Positions 9,342 through 19,615 of a stretch of 64,000 nt of DNA are shown piece by piece (position 1 is the stretch's first letter; each line of letters starts with the position of its first letter). The notes below the pieces were generated by a model, which was given only the letters and a program-made list of their open reading frames with translations, did not search any database and was not told the origin of the DNA. Origin of the DNA: Kallipyga gabonensis (GTDB lineage Bacteria > Bacillota > Clostridia > Tissierellales > Peptoniphilaceae); the NCBI RefSeq assembly GCF_001286805.1, contig NZ_CXYV01000002.1, forward strand, positions 682,001 through 746,000, given 5' to 3'. The translations under genes were made by a program, and so were the position numbers.

Positions 9342-10823
9342 ATGACTCGATATATCATCAACCGATTGATAAAGTCAATAATCTCTCTTTTGATCGTCGT
9401 ATGCATTGTTGTGGGCATTCTCTATAAGCTCGTCCCGGTATCCAAAATCTTCCTTCAGGATGATGCCTATAAAAAGCTTAAAGGCAATCCAAAAATCGCC
9501 TATAAGCTAGCCACCATGGAGTCCCTGGGTTACTTAGACTATGTCACAATTCCGGAAATGTGTGCCCTGAAAGAGGGCGGATCCGGTTGCACAGAAAATG
9601 GTTCCGACGAACAAAAAAGAGTGATCGAAGAATTCGAAAAAGATGGTTATAAGGTTCAGCAGATGACGGAGTCCGGGGAAGGCTATGGAGCCGTCTATGC
9701 AACCAAGGAGTATGGTGTTTTCCGCCTGGTCTGGAACTACTTATCCCAGATGGTTCAAATTGACGGTCCCAACCGGATTCAGGATCCGAATAATCCGGAC
9801 CTGGAACGGGGTTATTCCTTTGGAACCGGTCCCAACGGTGCTCCGGCCATCAAATGTTCAGGATGTAAATACAAGTACCAACTCTATTTCAATGGGCACT
9901 TCCCCTTCATCCATCAGAATGCGATTAAACTCTTTTTCGGGAACTCCTACCCGACCAACCAGGGCATTCCTACTCTAGAAGTTATTAGTCAGGGTCAGGG
10001 TCAGTTAAAAGCGACCAAACAGACCTTCCCAACAGGAGAAGTCCTTCAAAGCCCGGTCAACCAGTTCACTTTATCCTACAAATCCGAGTTGGACCATTTA
10101 GACCAAAAGCGTTTTACCGATCACTATGCGAACGGACGAACGGTTCATAAGAACCCTTCGATGATCTCTACCTCTTATATTTTTGGGGTGAGTTCGCTGA
10201 TCCTGACTTACCTCTTCGCCATGCCCTTTGCGATTGCCATGGCCCGGAACAAGGATAAGCTCATCGATAAGATCGGCATCGTTTATATTAATGTCCTGAT
10301 CGCCGTGCCTTCTTTGGCTTTCATTTTCTTTGTCAAGTATATCGGGGTTTCCTTAGGGATGCCGGATAAGTTCCCTCACCTGGGCTTTGAAAATCCCTTG
10401 TCCTATGTCTTGCCCATTCTCATTCTGGGACTCTTATCCACACCTTCCCTCATGCTCTGGGTACGGCGGTATATGGTCGACCAGGAGACAGCGGACTATG
10501 TCAAGTTCTGCAAGGCAAAGGGACTGTCACGCAAGGAGATCTCCTCCCGCCACATCTTTAAGAATGCCATTATTCCTATCGTTAACGGTATTCCGGCTTC
10601 TATCATCCTGGCCATCTCCGGTGCCGTTTTAACCGAGGCTGTATTCGCCATTCCCGGTATGGGCAAGATGCTGCCGGATTCCATTAAAGCCATGAACAAC
10701 AATATGGTCATCACCTTGACCTTTATCTTCTCGGCTTTGGCTATTTTCTCCGTTTTCCTGGGTGACATCTTGATGACCATTGTTGATCCTCGGATTTCTT
10801 TGAACTTGAAGAAGGGAGAGTAA
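9342..10823 (+). CDS. oppB: Oligopeptide ABC transporter permease (AmiC-type OppB)
   Basis: 493 aa, much longer than the ~310 aa OppB. The first membrane helix (about 10-30) is followed by a ~250-residue extracytoplasmic insert before the remaining helices (from about 285). The insert carries sequence shared with streptococcal AmiC as I know it, for example the QDPNNPDLERGY and HFPFIHQN stretches and VISQGQGQLKATKQTFPTG, so this is the AmiC subtype. The cytoplasmic EAA loop that docks on the ATPase is visible in FCKAKGLSRKEISSRHIFKNA. It forms the channel with OppC. The start follows AAGGAG; the next gene begins 2 nt after the stop. Confidence 0.94.
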   Translation: MTRYIINRLIKSIISLLIVVCIVVGILYKLVPVSKIFLQDDAYKKLKGNPKIAYKLATMESLGYLDYVTIPEMCALKEGGSGCTENGSDEQKRVIEEFEKDGYKVQQMTESGEGYGAVYATKEYGVFRLVWNYLSQMVQIDGPNRIQDPNNPDLERGYSFGTGPNGAPAIKCSGCKYKYQLYFNGHFPFIHQNAIKLFFGNSYPTNQGIPTLEVISQGQGQLKATKQTFPTGEVLQSPVNQFTLSYKSELDHLDQKRFTDHYANGRTVHKNPSMISTSYIFGVSSLILTYLFAMPFAIAMARNKDKLIDKIGIVYINVLIAVPSLAFIFFVKYIGVSLGMPDKFPHLGFENPLSYVLPILILGLLSTPSLMLWVRRYMVDQETADYVKFCKAKGLSRKEISSRHIFKNAIIPIVNGIPASIILAISGAVLTEAVFAIPGMGKMLPDSIKAMNNNMVITLTFIFSALAIFSVFLGDILMTIVDPRISLNLKKGE

Positions 10824-10825
10824 GG

Positions 10826-11905
10826 ATGACCGATCAAAACAAGAAAAGTCCCAACCTTCGGGATGAGATTGCTGAAGTCCTTGCTGAGGATGAAAAATCG
10901 GCTCAGTCCTTTGAAAAGACTACCGAAGAGAAAATTGTCCAACCCCCTTCTGCCGAGGAAACCCACAGCGGGCTTGAAGAAGTCGATCAGGTAGATCCCT
11001 TTTCTTTCTACCGGGTTGATGAGAAGGTTTCCGAGAAGATTGCCGCCCCGGAGTATTCTTACTGGGGGTCCGTCTTTAAGAAGTTCTTCTCCTCCAAGGT
11101 GGCGATCACCATGCTCATCATCTTGGCCCTTATTCTTCTCATGTCCTTCATTCAGCCCATGATTTCCGGCTTCTCCAACATGGATGCGACAAATATCAAC
11201 GATAAATCCCAGTGGTTCCTTCCGCCATCATCGGAACACCTTTTCGGAACCAACGATAAAGGCATTGACCTATTTAACCAGGTCTGGGCAGGAGCAAGAA
11301 CTTCACTGTCCATTGCCATCATCGCCACCTTGATTGTTACCGTCATCGGCCTGGTGGTCGGGACCTGGTGGGGCTTCTCCAAACGGGTGGATATGGTCAT
11401 GATCGAAGTCTATAACATCGTATCCAATATTCCCTTTATCCTTATCGTCATGGTCCTGTCCTATGCTTTGGGCGCCGGTGTTCCCCAGCTGATCTTTGCT
11501 ATGACCGTGACGACCTGGGTGGGGGAGGCCTATTTCTATCGGGTTCAGGTTATGATTATCCGTGATCGTGAATATAACCTGGCGTCAAGAACCCTGGGTT
11601 CTTCCAAACCCAAGATGATCATTCACAATGTTTTACCCTACCTGGTTTCCGTCATCGTCACCTCCATATCCCGGTCCATTCCGGCCTTTATTTCCACGGA
11701 AGTTTACCTCTCCTTCCTCGGTACCGGTCTTTCGGAGGAATCAGCTTCCCTGGGACGTATCGTTCAGAAGAACGTGAGCTATATGACCTCAGCTCCCCAC
11801 CTCTTCCTGATCCCCCTGGGACTGACGGCCCTGATTTCCATTACCACCTATCTGGTTGGCCAGACCCTGGCAGATGCTGCGGATCCGCGCAACCATATGC
11901 TGTAA
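10826..11905 (+). CDS. oppC: Oligopeptide ABC transporter permease (AmiD-type OppC)
   Basis: 359 aa. A charged cytoplasmic N-terminal extension (about 1-85) precedes six predicted membrane helices. The conserved FGTNDKGIDLFNQVWAGARTSL segment (about 137-158) marks the OppC/DppC family, and the EAA loop is seen in REYNLASRTLGSSKPKMIIHNVLP. Partner of OppB in the peptide channel. Translation is probably coupled to oppB (2-nt gap; AAGAAGGGAG before the start). Confidence 0.95.
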   Translation: MTDQNKKSPNLRDEIAEVLAEDEKSAQSFEKTTEEKIVQPPSAEETHSGLEEVDQVDPFSFYRVDEKVSEKIAAPEYSYWGSVFKKFFSSKVAITMLIILALILLMSFIQPMISGFSNMDATNINDKSQWFLPPSSEHLFGTNDKGIDLFNQVWAGARTSLSIAIIATLIVTVIGLVVGTWWGFSKRVDMVMIEVYNIVSNIPFILIVMVLSYALGAGVPQLIFAMTVTTWVGEAYFYRVQVMIIRDREYNLASRTLGSSKPKMIIHNVLPYLVSVIVTSISRSIPAFISTEVYLSFLGTGLSEESASLGRIVQKNVSYMTSAPHLFLIPLGLTALISITTYLVGQTLADAADPRNHML

Positions 11906-11915
11906 GGAGGCGACT

Positions 11916-13004
11916 ATGGAAATGAATGTTAATAATCCTATTATTTCCGTCAAGGACCTTGAAGTAAAATTTAAGGTTCGTGATAAAGAACTCACCGCCA
12001 TCCGGAACATCTCCATGGACTTCGAAGAAGGCCAGGTGGTGGCCATCGTCGGCGAATCCGGTTCCGGAAAGTCGGTCTTCACCAAGACCTTTACCGGGAT
12101 GCTTGACTCCAACGGAAGAATCTCCAATGGAGAAGTATGGTTTGAGGGTCGAGACATCTCCAAACTGACGAAAGACAGCGAATGGGAGAAAATTCGGGGA
12201 AGTAAGATCGCTATGGTCTTCCAGGACCCCATGACCTCTTTGGACCCGGTTCGTACTGTTGGCTATCAGATTTCTGAAGTCATCATCAAGCACCAGAAAA
12301 AGGACAAGAAGGAAGCTCGAAGAATAGCCGTTGACCTCATGTCCCGCGTCGGTATTACGGATGCGGACAGGCGTTATGATGAGTATCCTTTCATGTTCTC
12401 CGGTGGTATGCGTCAGCGTATTGTTATCGCTATCGCTTTGGCCTGCCAGCCCAGAGTCCTGATCTGCGATGAACCGACGACCGCCCTTGATGTGACCATC
12501 CAGGCACAGATTATTGAGCTGATCAAAGAGCTCTCCCACGAATATAATTTTACGACCATCTACATCACTCATGACCTGGGTGTGGTCGCTAAGGTTGCAG
12601 ATTTGGTTGCGGTGATGTATGCCGGACAGATTATTGAATACGGGACGATTGAAGAGATCTTCTATGATCCCCGCCATCCATACACTTGGGGTCTCTTATC
12701 AGCACTGCCCCAGCTAGGCGATAAGGAAGAGGATCTGTTCGCCATTCCGGGAACTCCACCCTCCCTTTTCAAAAAAGTGGTTGGTGATGCCTTTGCCCCT
12801 CGGAATCAGTATTCTCTAGGCATTGACTTCCAGGAAGAACCGCCCATGTTTAAGATTTCGGACACCCACTTTGCCAAGACCTGGTTGGAAGATCCCCGGG
12901 CTCCTAAGGTTGAAAAACCCCTAGTGATACAGGATTTGCATGATAAAATGAAGGCACTGACATCGAAGGGAGGAATCTACAGTGACAGAGACAAAGACGA
13001 ATAA
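11916..13004 (+). CDS. oppD: Oligopeptide ABC transporter ATP-binding protein (AmiE-type OppD)
   Basis: 362 aa ATPase. Walker A GESGSGKS (about residue 47), the signature [12 protein letters not shown], Walker [15 protein letters not shown] and the H-loop [10 protein letters not shown] are all intact. The C-terminal oligopeptide/dipeptide extension ([29 protein letters not shown]) is family typical, although I do not see the Cys-rich Fe-S motif found in some OppD proteins. The start ATG 11916 has AAGGAGG upstream; longer in-frame starts lie inside oppC. Its end overlaps oppF. Confidence 0.95.
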   Translation: MEMNVNNPIISVKDLEVKFKVRDKELTAIRNISMDFEEGQVVAIVGESGSGKSVFTKTFTGMLDSNGRISNGEVWFEGRDISKLTKDSEWEKIRGSKIAMVFQDPMTSLDPVRTVGYQISEVIIKHQKKDKKEARRIAVDLMSRVGITDADRRYDEYPFMFSGGMRQRIVIAIALACQPRVLICDEPTTALDVTIQAQIIELIKELSHEYNFTTIYITHDLGVVAKVADLVAVMYAGQIIEYGTIEEIFYDPRHPYTWGLLSALPQLGDKEEDLFAIPGTPPSLFKKVVGDAFAPRNQYSLGIDFQEEPPMFKISDTHFAKTWLEDPRAPKVEKPLVIQDLHDKMKALTSKGGIYSDRDKDE

Positions 13005-13995
13005 AAAGCAGATCTTCGAACCTGTCGAGACTGGCGAAGTTCTCTTGGATGTTAAGAATCTTGATGTCACCTTTTACAATGGGAAGAATCCATTCAAGGC
13101 CGTTTCCGACGTCAATTTCCAAATCCATAAAGGGGAAACTTTCTCCCTGGTTGGGGAATCCGGCTCCGGAAAGACCACGATTGGACGAGCCATCATCGGT
13201 CTGAACGAAACCTCTGCCGGAGAGATTATTTACAAGGGACGGAAGATCAACGATCGCCTGCCCAAGGATGTTCGCCGAGAGGTAGTCCGGGAGATCCAGA
13301 TGATCTTCCAGGATCCGGCAGCTTCCTTGAATGAGCGTGCTACCATTGACTACATCGTGGCAGAAGGCCTGGATAACTTTCATCTTTACAAGTCACGGGA
13401 GGAGAGGGCGGAAAAAGTAGCCGAGGCTCTTCGTTCCGTTGGTCTTTTGCCCGAGCATAAGTCACGTTATCCTCATGAGTTCTCCGGTGGTCAGCGTCAA
13501 CGGATCGGGATTGCCCGGTCCATCGTCATGGATCCGGAGTTTATCATTGCCGATGAGCCCATCTCCGCTCTGGACGTCTCCATTCGTGCTCAGGTTCTTA
13601 ACCTCATGAACAAGTTCCAGAGGGAGCAGGGGATCACCTACCTCTTCATTGCCCATGACCTGTCGGTCGTTCGTTACTTCTCCGACCGGATTGCGGTTAT
13701 CCACCATGGACGCATCGTCGAGCTGGCTGAGACCAATGAGCTCTTTGCCTGTCCGGTCCATCCCTACACCAGGTCTCTTCTTCAGTCCGTTCCGATTCCG
13801 GATCCCCGGATTGAAAAGAAGAAGGAACTGATTGTTTACGATGAGTCTAAGTATGAGACGGACCAGGGCGTCCATACCCTTCGGGAAGTTGCTCCCGGCC
13901 ACCTGGTCTATATGTCCGACAGCCAGGTTCCCTTCTTCCAGAATGAATACAACCGGTTGAAGCAGCAAAGAGCGGATAGTAATGCCCTCAACTAA
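12982..13995 (+). CDS. oppF: Oligopeptide ABC transporter ATP-binding protein (AmiF-type OppF)
   Basis: 337 aa ATPase pairing with OppD. Walker [10 protein letters not shown] (about residue 57), signature [14 protein letters not shown], Walker [20 protein letters not shown]-loop [11 protein letters not shown], and the C-terminal [16 protein letters not shown]. It starts with GTG at 12982, 23 nt inside oppD, with GGGAGGA upstream. The last four codons overlap the purine nucleoside phosphorylase start. Confidence 0.95.
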   Translation: MTETKTNKKQIFEPVETGEVLLDVKNLDVTFYNGKNPFKAVSDVNFQIHKGETFSLVGESGSGKTTIGRAIIGLNETSAGEIIYKGRKINDRLPKDVRREVVREIQMIFQDPAASLNERATIDYIVAEGLDNFHLYKSREERAEKVAEALRSVGLLPEHKSRYPHEFSGGQRQRIGIARSIVMDPEFIIADEPISALDVSIRAQVLNLMNKFQREQGITYLFIAHDLSVVRYFSDRIAVIHHGRIVELAETNELFACPVHPYTRSLLQSVPIPDPRIEKKKELIVYDESKYETDQGVHTLREVAPGHLVYMSDSQVPFFQNEYNRLKQQRADSNALN

Positions 13996-14836
13996 GTCCT
14001 GCTGGGAAAAACTGGATACCTGTCTTAAAGAGGTATTCGCTTTAACAGAAGGAAAAATTGGAAACCCTCAGAAGACCAAGCCCCGGGTGGGCTTGGTTTT
14101 GGGATCCGGCTTAGGCGGTTTGGCCGACCAAATCCAAGATCCTCTTATCCTTGACTATCAGGATATTGAGGGATTTCCGGTCTCTACAGCTCCGGGTCAT
14201 CTTGGACGTTTCATTTTCGGTCAGCTGGAAGGCCTTCCTTTAGTCCTCATGCAGGGTCGCATCCATCTTTACGAAGGGTATGATGTTGAGGATTGTGTCC
14301 TCCCCATCCGCCTGATGGGCTTAATGGGGATCGAAAGCCTGGTTTTGACCAATGCGGCCGGTGCCTGTAATCCGGATTTCAGCGTCGGTGATTTTTGTAT
14401 CCTTCGGGACCATATCACTTCTTTTGTCCCCTCACCCTTGTTGGGACCTAATCCGGAAAAACTCGGGCCTCGCTTTCCCGATATGACCCATGTTTATGAT
14501 GACCATCTCCAGGACCTGATGGAAGAGGCGGGGAAGGAAGCCGGTTGCCGAATGCACCGAGGGGTTTACATCCAGTTCACCGGACCGGCCTATGAAACGC
14601 CGGCTGAGATCAGGATGGCCCGGAGTCTGGGTGCCGATATGGTGGGGATGTCCACTGCAATTGAAGCGACAGCAGCCAACCATATGGGCCTTAAAACTTG
14701 CGGGGTCTCTTTCGCCTCCAATATGGCAGCGGGGATGTCCGGGTCTCCTTTAACGGAGACGGAAGTAATTGAGGAAGGTAAACGACAAGCCGGTCATTTC
14801 CAACATATGATCCGGCTATTCCTCAAAAAGCTGTAA
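13982..14836 (+). CDS. punA: Purine-nucleoside phosphorylase, trimeric (PNP family 2)
   Basis: 284 aa enzyme splitting inosine, guanosine and their deoxy forms with phosphate to the base and (deoxy)ribose-1-phosphate (salvage). Family landmarks: phosphate-binding [10 protein letters not shown] near 37, [11 protein letters not shown] near 88, [15 protein letters not shown] near 120, base-binding [14 protein letters not shown] near 193 and [16 protein letters not shown] near 222. The start overlaps the oppF stop by 14 nt, so the gene may be read from the peptide-transport operon; a link between peptide and nucleoside scavenging is inference. A terminator follows. Confidence 0.95.
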   Translation: MPSTKSCWEKLDTCLKEVFALTEGKIGNPQKTKPRVGLVLGSGLGGLADQIQDPLILDYQDIEGFPVSTAPGHLGRFIFGQLEGLPLVLMQGRIHLYEGYDVEDCVLPIRLMGLMGIESLVLTNAAGACNPDFSVGDFCILRDHITSFVPSPLLGPNPEKLGPRFPDMTHVYDDHLQDLMEEAGKEAGCRMHRGVYIQFTGPAYETPAEIRMARSLGADMVGMSTAIEATAANHMGLKTCGVSFASNMAAGMSGSPLTETEVIEEGKRQAGHFQHMIRLFLKKL

Positions 14837-14852
14837 TTCCAATCATCAATGA

Positions 14853-14913
14853 AGAAAAAGCAAGTGTTCACCAGCCGTTCTACGGACGGTTGAGGGGAGG
14901 CTTGCTTTTTTTC
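14853..14913 (+). terminator. Rho-independent terminator after punA
   Basis: Outer stem AAAAAGCAAG (14855-14864) with CTTGCTTTTT (14901-14910), inner hairpin CCGT-tct-ACGG, then further Ts. Confidence 0.8.
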
Positions 14914-14976
14914 TTTGCCGAGGGGGTATATTAGTAGTGTTATTTAAGCGAATAGAAAGAAAAGAAAGGACGAACA

Positions 14977-15408
14977 ATGATCCCAAAATACCGGTCAGCG
15001 GATGAGCCGAGCAGGGAGAAAAACGACAATTCCATGGAATACGCCTCACCCTTTAGAGAACTTTTGGGGATAAAGGTGGACAAGAAAGACGATGATCTTG
15101 CTGTTCTCTCCTGTATCATTGGCCAGAGTCAATTGAATGGGGGAGGCATAGCCCACGGTGGGGTAGTCATGGCCCTGGCGGATACGGCTATGGGAACCTG
15201 TTTCAGCAACAGGGAGGACAACCGATCCTATGTCACCCTGGATATCAATTATCGTTTTCTGGGCCGGGCCCTGCCCGGGGATAAGGTTGTTGCGACGGCT
15301 CGGGCCCTTCGAGAGGGGGGGCGTATCCTCACCTCTACCTGCCGGTTAACGGTCAATGGCCGTTTGATCGGTTCTGCCAGCGGATCCTTTTACCTTCTTT
15401 CCGACTAG
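14977..15408 (+). CDS. PaaI-family (hotdog-fold) acyl-CoA thioesterase
   Basis: 143 aa single hotdog domain. The helix motif GIAHGGVVMALADTAMG (about residues 51-67) and the paired strand VTLDINYRFLGRALPGD are typical of the PaaI/YbgC-like thioesterases that hydrolyse acyl- or aryl-CoA esters. The true substrate cannot be read from the sequence. ATG 14977 follows AAAGGACG. It stands alone between the punA terminator and the CoA-transferase gene; both neighbours to the right handle CoA esters, a weak hint at a shared pathway. Confidence 0.85.
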   Translation: MIPKYRSADEPSREKNDNSMEYASPFRELLGIKVDKKDDDLAVLSCIIGQSQLNGGGIAHGGVVMALADTAMGTCFSNREDNRSYVTLDINYRFLGRALPGDKVVATARALREGGRILTSTCRLTVNGRLIGSASGSFYLLSD

Positions 15409-15441
15409 GGTGGTGAACTGGAATTTAATCCCTAAGAGCCT

Positions 15442-15447
15442 TATAAT
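15442..15447 (+). promoter_or_regulatory. Candidate -10 box flanked by a dyad
   Basis: TATAAT lies inside an inverted repeat AGAGC-N9-GCTCT (15435-15453), an arrangement that would suit a repressor site for the downstream CoA-transferase. No strong -35 box is visible. Confidence 0.35.
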
Positions 15448-15576
15448 AGCTCTAGAAGCGGGTTATGCCATGTAGACCCCTCGCTTAATCAGATCCGGGT
15501 CCGATAGGGACCGGTCGATTTTCAAGAGAAGAAAACCTTCTCCACCTACTTCCTATTTCAGAAAGGGGACACCTGT

Positions 15577-16926
15577 ATGAGTGATTTTCAATCGATTTAT
15601 CAAGAGAAATTGACTTCGCCTGAAGAGGCGGTAAAGATCGTTCAATCCGGGGACTGGCTGGACTACGGTCATGCCCTCTCCGTTCCAAAGAAGCTGGACC
15701 AGGCCCTGGCCGACCGGGCAGAGGACCTGGAAGATGTTAATGTTCGCGGCTACCTCCTTTACCACCCTCTGGCCATCTTAGATGCCAACGACCGGGTGGG
15801 TCGGGATGTCTTTACGTGGAACTCCTGGTACTATTCAGGAACTGATCGAAAGAACGTCAAGCGGGGGAACGTCTACTTTGCCCCCATGCGGTTCGCCCAG
15901 CTCCCCCTCTACTTCCGCAAGGGAGACATTGAAAGCGTCGACGTCCTCTTCCTCCAGGTGGGGTCCATGGACAAGCACGGCTACTTCAACCTGGGGCCCT
16001 GCATTGCCTCCACTTGGGAGACCATCAAGCGGGCAAAGAAAATTGTCGTAGAAGTGAATGAGAATATGCCCCAGGTCCCGGGAGCCTTTGGAGATGTCCT
16101 CCATGTGTCTCAAGTTGACGCTATTGTCGAATCCTCCGAACCCATGGATACCATTCCCGATGCCCAGCCCTCCGAACTGGATAAAAAAATTGCGGAAAAT
16201 GTTCTTCCCTACGTCGTTGACGGGGCCACCCTCCAGCTGGGAATCGGTGGCATGCCTAACGCCGTTGGTGCCATGATCGCCGAATCCGATATCAAAGACC
16301 TGTCCATCCATACGGAGATGTATGTGGATTCCATGATGAAGATGGCCAAGGCCGGCAAGCTTACCGGACGCTACAATGAGCTTCATCCGGGCAAGCAGAT
16401 GTTCGCCTTTACCATGGGAACGGCCGACCTCTACGAATACCTAGACAACAACCGGTCTGTCATCGCTGCTCCCGTGGACTATGTCAATGACCCCTATGTC
16501 TGCGGACAAATGGACAACTTTATTTCCATCAACAACTGCATCAACGTTGACCTCTTTGGCCAGATCAACGGGGAATCCGTGGGCAACCGCCAGATCTCCG
16601 GAACCGGTGGTCAGTTGGACTTTGTCCTGGGCGCCTACCTCTCCGAGGGTGGGAAGTCCATTATCGCCCTGGCTTCCACCTTTGAGAATGCCAAGGGGGA
16701 GAAGGTCTCCAATATCCTTCCCACGATGAAAGAGGGAACGGCCATTACTGACCCCCGTCATACCGCCCATTACATCGCGACCGAGTACGGGTCCGTCAAC
16801 CTCATGGGCAAGTCCCTCTGGCAGAGGGCGGAAGGGCTGATTTCCATCGCCCATCCGGAGATGCGGGATGGTCTGATTGCCCAGGCTCAGGAAATGGGCA
16901 TTTGGAGAAAGTCCAACAAGAGATAA
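15577..16926 (+). CDS. Acetyl-CoA hydrolase/transferase family protein, probably butyryl-CoA:acetate (or 4-hydroxybutyrate) CoA-transferase
   Basis: 449 aa. Enzymes of this family move CoA between acyl-CoA and acetate and close butyrate or 4-hydroxybutyrate fermentations. The N-terminal half has GSMDKHGYFNLGP (about 127-139); the C-terminal half has LQLGIGGMPNAVG, then the catalytic glutamate in HTEM (E247), and the CoA-site glycines in NRQISGTGGQLDF. Length fits the butyryl-CoA:acetate subgroup, but the exact acyl specificity cannot be assigned by eye. ATG 15577 is preceded by GAAAGGGG. It is a single-gene unit with a terminator. Confidence 0.88.
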   Translation: MSDFQSIYQEKLTSPEEAVKIVQSGDWLDYGHALSVPKKLDQALADRAEDLEDVNVRGYLLYHPLAILDANDRVGRDVFTWNSWYYSGTDRKNVKRGNVYFAPMRFAQLPLYFRKGDIESVDVLFLQVGSMDKHGYFNLGPCIASTWETIKRAKKIVVEVNENMPQVPGAFGDVLHVSQVDAIVESSEPMDTIPDAQPSELDKKIAENVLPYVVDGATLQLGIGGMPNAVGAMIAESDIKDLSIHTEMYVDSMMKMAKAGKLTGRYNELHPGKQMFAFTMGTADLYEYLDNNRSVIAAPVDYVNDPYVCGQMDNFISINNCINVDLFGQINGESVGNRQISGTGGQLDFVLGAYLSEGGKSIIALASTFENAKGEKVSNILPTMKEGTAITDPRHTAHYIATEYGSVNLMGKSLWQRAEGLISIAHPEMRDGLIAQAQEMGIWRKSNKR

Positions 16927-16942
16927 GATCGTCAAGGCAAAG

Positions 16943-16982
16943 AGAGAGGGACCCGACCGACCGGCCGGGTCTCTTGTTTTTT
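16943..16982 (+). terminator. Rho-independent terminator after the CoA-transferase
   Basis: GC-rich stem formed by AGAGGGACCCG and CGGGTCTCT (2-nt bulge), then a T-rich tail. Confidence 0.8.
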
Positions 16983-17065
16983 ACGACCTGGTCGATCACA
17001 TTTTTTATTCAAAATTACTCGATCGTTCGTGGTATGATGGATAAGATAGGAAGGAAGGTGTACGC

Positions 17066-18184
17066 ATGGACAACCCCCTATATTTACAAATCTGTGCCAA
17101 CCGATCCGCTCTCTACACCCATTTGTGGGAGGGAATGCAGGATATGGGTCTGACTATCCAAAGCTTCCATTTTTCTCATGAGGAATTGGGATTGCCGGAG
17201 AAGGGGAGCCCTTTTGATAAAGAGTACATCATCTCCACCCTTCCGTTTCAAAACCGGGATCGGCTTTCTTTTTTTTTGAAAGAGAAAAAGATCTACCGCT
17301 CTCTTGTTGACAACATCGATGTGAGCAGGGTTTCCATGACCCACGCCCACACCCTTTTTACGGATGGCTATTTGGCCTACCGTTTGAAAAAAAGCCATCA
17401 GATTCCCTACATCGTAGCCGTTCGATCCACGGATCTTCTTTTTTTTCGCCTGCGTTTTTACCTCAGGGGACTGGGAAGAAAGATTTTGAAGGAAGCGGAG
17501 GCGGTGGTTTTTCTTTCTGCGTCATCCAAATGGGAAGTTCTGGACCGGTATGTGAGCCGGGATCAGGCCCGGACTTTGGAAGAAAAGAGTCATATCCTTT
17601 ATAACGGAATCGCCCCGGTTTTTTTAGAAAACCGGCCGGAAGGTCCGAAGAGGTTTGAAAAAGACAGAGAACTTCAGATTCTGACTGTCGGCAACATTGA
17701 GGATAACAAGAACCAGATCCTGGTTTGCCAGGCCCTTAGTCAGCTGGAAAAAAGTCGGCCTCTTTCTTATCGGATGATCGGGAAAGTGAGGGATGCCGAT
17801 TATGCGAAAAAGCTATCCGCCTATCCCTTCGTTCAAATTGAGCCACCAAAGGCCCAGGAGGATCTCATCAAGGACTACCGAGCTGCTGATCTCTTTGTCC
17901 TCTTATCCAAACGGGAAACCTTCGGCCTGGTTTATGGTGAGGCCATGAGTCAGGGGCTCCCCGTCATTTACACCCAAGGACAGGGATTTGATGGGCTTTT
18001 TCAGGAGGGGGAGGTTGGTTACCACGCATCCAGCCAAGATCCTCAAGATCTGGTCAGGACGATAGATAAGATCCTGATAAACTATGAAAAGCGGTCACAA
18101 ACCTGCATGGATCAGGCCCATTGTTTTGATTGGGAGAGGATCTGTCATGCCTATGTAGACCTTTATCAAGGAATTACGATATGA
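17066..18184 (+). CDS. Glycosyltransferase, GT4/GT1 family
   Basis: 372 aa cytoplasmic GT-B-fold enzyme. The C-terminal nucleotide-sugar site shows the E-x7-E motif in ETFGLVYGEAMSQGLPVIY (about residues 290-308). The N-terminal acceptor half is divergent. AAGGAAGG lies upstream of ATG 17066. It opens a six-gene polysaccharide cluster and overlaps the flippase gene by 4 nt. Sugar donor and acceptor are unknown. Confidence 0.88.
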   Translation: MDNPLYLQICANRSALYTHLWEGMQDMGLTIQSFHFSHEELGLPEKGSPFDKEYIISTLPFQNRDRLSFFLKEKKIYRSLVDNIDVSRVSMTHAHTLFTDGYLAYRLKKSHQIPYIVAVRSTDLLFFRLRFYLRGLGRKILKEAEAVVFLSASSKWEVLDRYVSRDQARTLEEKSHILYNGIAPVFLENRPEGPKRFEKDRELQILTVGNIEDNKNQILVCQALSQLEKSRPLSYRMIGKVRDADYAKKLSAYPFVQIEPPKAQEDLIKDYRAADLFVLLSKRETFGLVYGEAMSQGLPVIYTQGQGFDGLFQEGEVGYHASSQDPQDLVRTIDKILINYEKRSQTCMDQAHCFDWERICHAYVDLYQGITI

Positions 18185-19593
18185 AGCATTTCTTAAAACG
18201 ACTCGCCGGTTTTTCACTGGGTTCCTTTGTCGGTGCCCTCATCTCCGTTGTCCAGATTCCCATCATGACCCGGTTGATGACCTCAGCGAACTACGGCATT
18301 TTTACTTTTTTCAAAAATATTGTGACCCAAATCCCTCCCTTTCTTTGCCTGGGATTTGACCAGGCCTATGTCCGGGAGTACCACACCGACCACCGGAAGG
18401 TGCATGTCTTTCAACAGGCGGTCATTGTTCCTTTTCTGGTATCCGCCTTTCTTTTTCTCCTATCCATTCTCTTTCGCCACCGCCTTTCTCAGTGGTTCTT
18501 CGGACGGCCTGAGGATGGTTATCTCGTCATCTTAGGTGGCCTTTGGTGCCTTATGGGGGTCCTGGAGCGTTTTATCTTCCTCGTTGTCCGTATGGCCGAG
18601 CGTGCTTTGGACTACTCGAAAATCGGCATCGGCATTAAAGCCATGGTCTTTGTCGCTACGGTAACCATCCTTCTCTCCGGTAACCGTGAGTACTCGGGTG
18701 CGGTTTTAGGCATGACCCTGGGTTGGCTGGCAGCGGATATTTATCTCCTTTACCGTTTTCGTTCTTTTCTGGACTTCCGTCTTTTTGAAAAAGATCGGGT
18801 TCTTTTCGGTCGCATGGTTCGTTACGGCCTTCCCCTCGTTATCGGAATTGCCCTGGGTGCTGTCCTCAACACCCTGGACAACCTCTTTCTCCGTTCTTTT
18901 GCTTCTGCGGAGGAATTGGGCATTTATAATGCGGCTGCGGCCATCGTCAACCTCTTTGCCCTGGTGACCAATGCCTTCATGAACTTCTGGGTTCCCACCG
19001 CCCTCCGTTGGTATGAGGAAGACCGGGCCGTAAAGCATTATGCCTTCATTTCCGATGCTCTTCTCCTGGTTTTGACCGGCATTTTTTTCTTCCTCCTCCT
19101 TTTCTCCCCCTTGGTACCCAAGGTCCTGGGAGAAGGCTATCAAAACGTCGACCTGATTTTAGGTCTTCTTTCCATCCGCCACATTATGCGGATTCTTTCG
19201 GAAATCTCCTGTTTGGGGATCATGTTTCAAAGGAAGTCGGAATACAATATGATTATCTCCCTGATGATCTTTTTGTCCTCTCTCCTTGTGAACTTCTTCC
19301 TGACCCCCCGGCTGGGTTTTCGTGGAGCGGCCATTGCCAATGCGGTGTCTTTTATCGTATTCTATCTGTCGAGGACCTTTTTTTCACGAAAGTGCGGATT
19401 CCGGATTCCTCAAAAAAAGCAGATCATTACGGTGTTCCTTCTTTTCGGAACAGGCATTTACTATGCCCTTAATCTTCCCGGACGCCTCCCCGTTCTGATC
19501 ATTGCTTTCGCTTTGGAACTTCTTGTCCAATCTTCCACCTTTACCACCATGCTGGAAATTTTCCGGGGAGAAGGGGAGTGGAATTTTGATTAG
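18181..19593 (+). CDS. Polysaccharide flippase (Wzx-like, MOP superfamily)
   Basis: 470 aa, very hydrophobic, 12-14 predicted membrane helices. The N-terminus (KRLAGFSLGSFVGALISVVQIPIMTRLMTSANYG style) and GIYNAAAAIVNLFALVTNAFMNFWVP near 245 are typical of oligosaccharide flippases that move lipid-linked repeat units across the membrane. I chose ATG 18181, which overlaps the preceding stop by 4 nt with a CAAGGA site; a longer frame begins inside the GT. It is followed by a Wzy-like polymerase, which supports the role. Confidence 0.9.
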   Translation: MKHFLKRLAGFSLGSFVGALISVVQIPIMTRLMTSANYGIFTFFKNIVTQIPPFLCLGFDQAYVREYHTDHRKVHVFQQAVIVPFLVSAFLFLLSILFRHRLSQWFFGRPEDGYLVILGGLWCLMGVLERFIFLVVRMAERALDYSKIGIGIKAMVFVATVTILLSGNREYSGAVLGMTLGWLAADIYLLYRFRSFLDFRLFEKDRVLFGRMVRYGLPLVIGIALGAVLNTLDNLFLRSFASAEELGIYNAAAAIVNLFALVTNAFMNFWVPTALRWYEEDRAVKHYAFISDALLLVLTGIFFFLLLFSPLVPKVLGEGYQNVDLILGLLSIRHIMRILSEISCLGIMFQRKSEYNMIISLMIFLSSLLVNFFLTPRLGFRGAAIANAVSFIVFYLSRTFFSRKCGFRIPQKKQIITVFLLFGTGIYYALNLPGRLPVLIIAFALELLVQSSTFTTMLEIFRGEGEWNFD

Positions 19594-19615
19594 ACAGCAA
19601 AGAAAGGAGAAATGA

